A DNA stretch of 39,299 nt from a virus. The notes beneath the pieces were generated by a model. It saw only the letters and a list, made by a program, of their open reading frames with translations. It ran no database searches and had not been told where the DNA came from. Both the position numbers and the translations under genes were made by a program. This document shows positions 37,281 through 39,299 of this stretch, piece by piece. The stretch covers positions 1 to 39,299 of IMG/VR virus record IMGVR_UViG_3300042549_001746; one strand, written 5' to 3'. Position 1 is the first letter of the stretch. Every line of letters begins with the position of its first letter.

Positions 37281-37793
37281 TTAAGACGCAAGAATTCCGT
37301 ATAGAGTTGCAGTAGTTCCAGATGACCAGTTAGTCGCACCACTAAAACCATTTGTAGATAGTGAAACGCTTGTAATTGCAGATGTAGAACGCCATAGATT
37401 GATAATGGCATCCAAGCCAGCATTTGCTCTATTAGAACGATTTATAACAGTCTTAAATGTATTTGCATTACTGTAGTTCATAATTTGTATAGTTGCAATA
37501 TGTTCGCCCGAAGTTGTTGTTGGCCATCCATAATTACTTAAAGTTAAATACGTTTGGTTAGTTGACCTATCAGTAAGCACCGAAGAACCGCTACCACTTA
37601 ATCGAGTTACAGAATAATTGCTTCCTGAGTCAGAATTAAAACGACCAAATATATTATTGCTGCTGCTTGATACGCCTGAAATAACTATAACTAGGTCAGT
37701 ATATGAACCACTTATAGATGTAAAGTTAATAGTTGCTGCTGAACTTCCAAGTGTGGTTGTAGCAAGAGGTTCGTATGTTCTTACTTCTGGCAT
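37281..37793 (-). CDS. Tail paralog 3 (170 aa)
   Basis: The same family: LATTTLGSSAATINFTSISG near the N-terminus, YTDLVIVISGVSS, FNSDSGSNYSVTRLSG in the middle, and ATLYGILAS at the end. Clearly diverged from its neighbours, so an old duplication. Function as for the neighbours. Confidence 0.7.
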   Translation of the reverse strand: MPEVRTYEPLATTTLGSSAATINFTSISGSYTDLVIVISGVSSSSNNIFGRFNSDSGSNYSVTRLSGSGSSVLTDRSTNQTYLTLSNYGWPTTTSGEHIATIQIMNYSNANTFKTVINRSNRANAGLDAIINLWRSTSAITSVSLSTNGFSGATNWSSGTTATLYGILAS

Positions 37794-37797
37794 TTAA

Positions 37798-38646
37798 TTA
37801 CCCCTCAATTCCGTATAGCGCAAACGATGAATACTGAGCAAGATTGCCAGATTCATTAAATATTGTTATTGAGGTGATAGCATTTGTATTTAACCAAAGG
37901 CTATTACGATAACTTATATAAGTATAGTTAGAAGAAGCATTGTTATCAGCACCACCCAAAGACCTTACAACTTTATACTTGTTAGTATCTTTGTAATCAA
38001 GTATATCGGTTACAAATGCACCAAACATATTAGCACTTGAGTTGGCTCCTGTGCCATAACCAATTCCTGCTTTTGTTTCACTTGTATAACCATAAGCATC
38101 TGTTGGGCTTGTTACGCCATCTGCAAGCATAAGATGTCCAGCATAATTTGCTCCAGAGTCTCCATTGATTCTGAAAAGCGTCTGGCTTACTGCGCTTGAA
38201 TTTGTACCTCTGGCGATTCCTCGAATCTGTAAATGCTTGTATCTTTGTGAAATGTCAGAGAATATAATTGATGCTACGCCGCCTGCACCAACTGTTGTTG
38301 TAGCAAGAGATACAAAGCCTTCTGCGGGAGCAATTGGTGTTGCACTAGCAGATGCAGAACTAAATACACCATTGCCTGTAGCATTACCAGCAGCCACAGT
38401 AAAGGTGTAGGCGGTTCCATTAGTAAGACCAGATACAGTTACTGGGCTAGCGGATGCGGTTCCAGTAAAGGAACCAGGGTTAGAAACAGCAGTATACTTT
38501 TGTACTGGACCACCTGTAGCGGGAGTAGAAGCAGTAAAGGCTACAGACACTGATGTATTACCAGCGGTAGGTGTACCGATAGTAATAGTAGCATCAGGAA
38601 TGTCTACAACTTTATTCTTCTTGGGAGATATGTTATTAATAGCCAT
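37798..38646 (-). CDS. Tail paralog 2 with fibronectin type III domain (282 aa)
   Basis: Residues ~15-105 form an Fn3 domain (ATITIGTPTAGNTSVSVAFT ... VSGLTNGTAYTFTVAAGN). The C-terminal ~165 residues are the same module as the flanking genes (LATTTVGAGGVASIIFSDIS, FRINGDSGANYAGHLM, FALYGIEG). The Fn3 domain is a common add-on for surface binding in phage tails. Two bases separate it from the previous stop. Confidence 0.78.
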   Translation of the reverse strand: MAINNISPKKNKVVDIPDATITIGTPTAGNTSVSVAFTASTPATGGPVQKYTAVSNPGSFTGTASASPVTVSGLTNGTAYTFTVAAGNATGNGVFSSASASATPIAPAEGFVSLATTTVGAGGVASIIFSDISQRYKHLQIRGIARGTNSSAVSQTLFRINGDSGANYAGHLMLADGVTSPTDAYGYTSETKAGIGYGTGANSSANMFGAFVTDILDYKDTNKYKVVRSLGGADNNASSNYTYISYRNSLWLNTNAITSITIFNESGNLAQYSSFALYGIEG

Positions 38647-38648
38647 AG

Positions 38649-39110
38649 TTATGCAGGAATTCCGTAGACGTAAAAAGTTCCACCAGTAAATGTTGCTGAG
38701 CCGTTGCTGGTTCTAACAACTAGACTTGTAATTGGTACTGGATTGACATATGCAGCCTGTGGAATCCAGTCTGCTGGGTCATATTCTCCTTCTATATCGT
38801 GTGGAATTGATTTATCAATATTAAAAATTCTAAAAGCGCTTGCTTGTGATGAAGCAGTAGCAGGAGCAATAAGGAATTGTGTATCAGTTGCGCCAGTCCA
38901 ACTCATACAATATGAACCAACAGATGAATCGTTATTTGGTCTAATTCCTATATTTACGGAAGCGCTTTTTGTAATTGATTGACCAACAATCCATATATGT
39001 TTATAGCCAGATAGTGAAGAAAAAGTTATAGATGTTCCTGATGCTGTTACGCTTGTAAGTAACTGCCAATTATCCTCTGGAACAATACCTGATACTGTAC
39101 CTACTGCCAT
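38649..39110 (-). CDS. Tail paralog 1 (153 aa)
   Basis: The tandem family again: WQLLTSVTASGTSITFSSLS, YKHIWIVGQSITKSASVNIG, and a C-terminal GGTFYVYGIPA. Its start overlaps the stop of the 109-aa gene as TAATG, so it is coupled to it. The first five codons are repeated at positions 15-1. Confidence 0.72.
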   Translation of the reverse strand: MAVGTVSGIVPEDNWQLLTSVTASGTSITFSSLSGYKHIWIVGQSITKSASVNIGIRPNNDSSVGSYCMSWTGATDTQFLIAPATASSQASAFRIFNIDKSIPHDIEGEYDPADWIPQAAYVNPVPITSLVVRTSNGSATFTGGTFYVYGIPA

Positions 39111-39299
39111 TATGAAATCTCGCTTCCGTATGCGTTAAATGAAACGTTTGCGCTAGATGCATAGACTGTAAGTACGTCTGTTGCGCCAAGCGTAATTCCC
39201 GCTGTGATAAATGTTGAATCAGATGCAGGTACTGTTGCTCCGTATACAATGTACTCTTCTGCAGATAGAGCAGAACCAGCAACGCGTACCGCGATGCGG
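39096..39299. repeat. Near-identical terminal overlap, right copy
   Basis: Right-hand copy of bases 1-204, differing at five synonymous third codon positions. See the left copy for interpretation. Confidence 0.85.
39110..39299 (-). CDS. Small virion protein, partial second copy
   Basis: The C-terminal 62 codons of the 109-aa virion protein, cut by the window end; the encoded sequence is identical to the copy at 15-344 over the shared part. On a circular map this is the same gene. Confidence 0.75.
   Translation of the reverse strand, partial: RIAVRVAGSALSAEEYIVYGATVPASDSTFITAGITLGATDVLTVYASSANVSFNAYGSEIS

Overview
The window reads as an essentially complete genome of a strictly lytic, probably short-tailed (podovirus-like) phage of an uncultured, low-GC actinobacterium. 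The actinobacterial assignment rests on a phage WhiB protein (Cys13/47/50/56 plus an IWGG motif), an r1t-like holin, many TTG/GTG starts, and three promoters carrying sites of the GlxR/CRP type (TGTGA-N6-TCACA). Bases 1-204 are repeated at 39096-39299 with five differences, all synonymous, so the map closes as a circle of about 39,095 bp. No integrase, repressor, tRNA, CRISPR array or DNA polymerase gene was found.

Late block (minus strand, about 20.1 kb down to 1, continuing from 39.3 to 31.7 kb after circularisation): terminase, portal, a proteasome/HslV-like N-terminal-threonine hydrolase, three large internal virion proteins, scaffold, N4-gp56-like major capsid protein, a set of tiny lysine-rich proteins, a glycosyltransferase, tail adaptor, tail fibre, a tandem family of paralogous small tail proteins, a propeller-like tail protein, and a lysis cassette (CHAP endolysin plus several small membrane proteins). 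It ends at an intrinsic terminator near 31.7 kb.

Control block (19795-20723, non-coding): in the leftward direction a TATAAT promoter nested in a palindrome is followed by two tandem copies of a covarying stem-loop, each with mutually exclusive antiterminator and terminator pairings (a riboswitch-like attenuator). To the right lie more hairpins, three DnaA-box-like repeats next to an AT-rich stretch (candidate origin), and the first GlxR-like promoter.

Early block (plus, 20.7-25.4 kb): about 23 tightly overlapping small genes, many with Cys4 zinc-binding patterns, plus WhiB, a secreted lytic-transglycosylase-like protein, an FmdB-like zinc ribbon and several single-helix membrane microproteins.

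Replication block (minus, 30.9 to 25.4 kb): a Cas4/RecB-like Fe-S nuclease split over two frames, a zinc-ribbon candidate ssDNA-binding protein, a RecA-fold helicase, a Holliday-junction-type nuclease, a primase split into CHC2 zinc-finger and TOPRIM ORFs, a DUF1599-like protein, another PD-(D/E)XK-like protein and a sigma-70-like factor. It is preceded by a 17-bp hairpin whose loop is complementary to the first gene's Shine-Dalgarno sequence. A lone plus-strand methyltransferase at 31.1 kb looks like a moron. The missing polymerase plus DnaA boxes suggest that the phage loads its own primase and helicase but borrows the host replisome.
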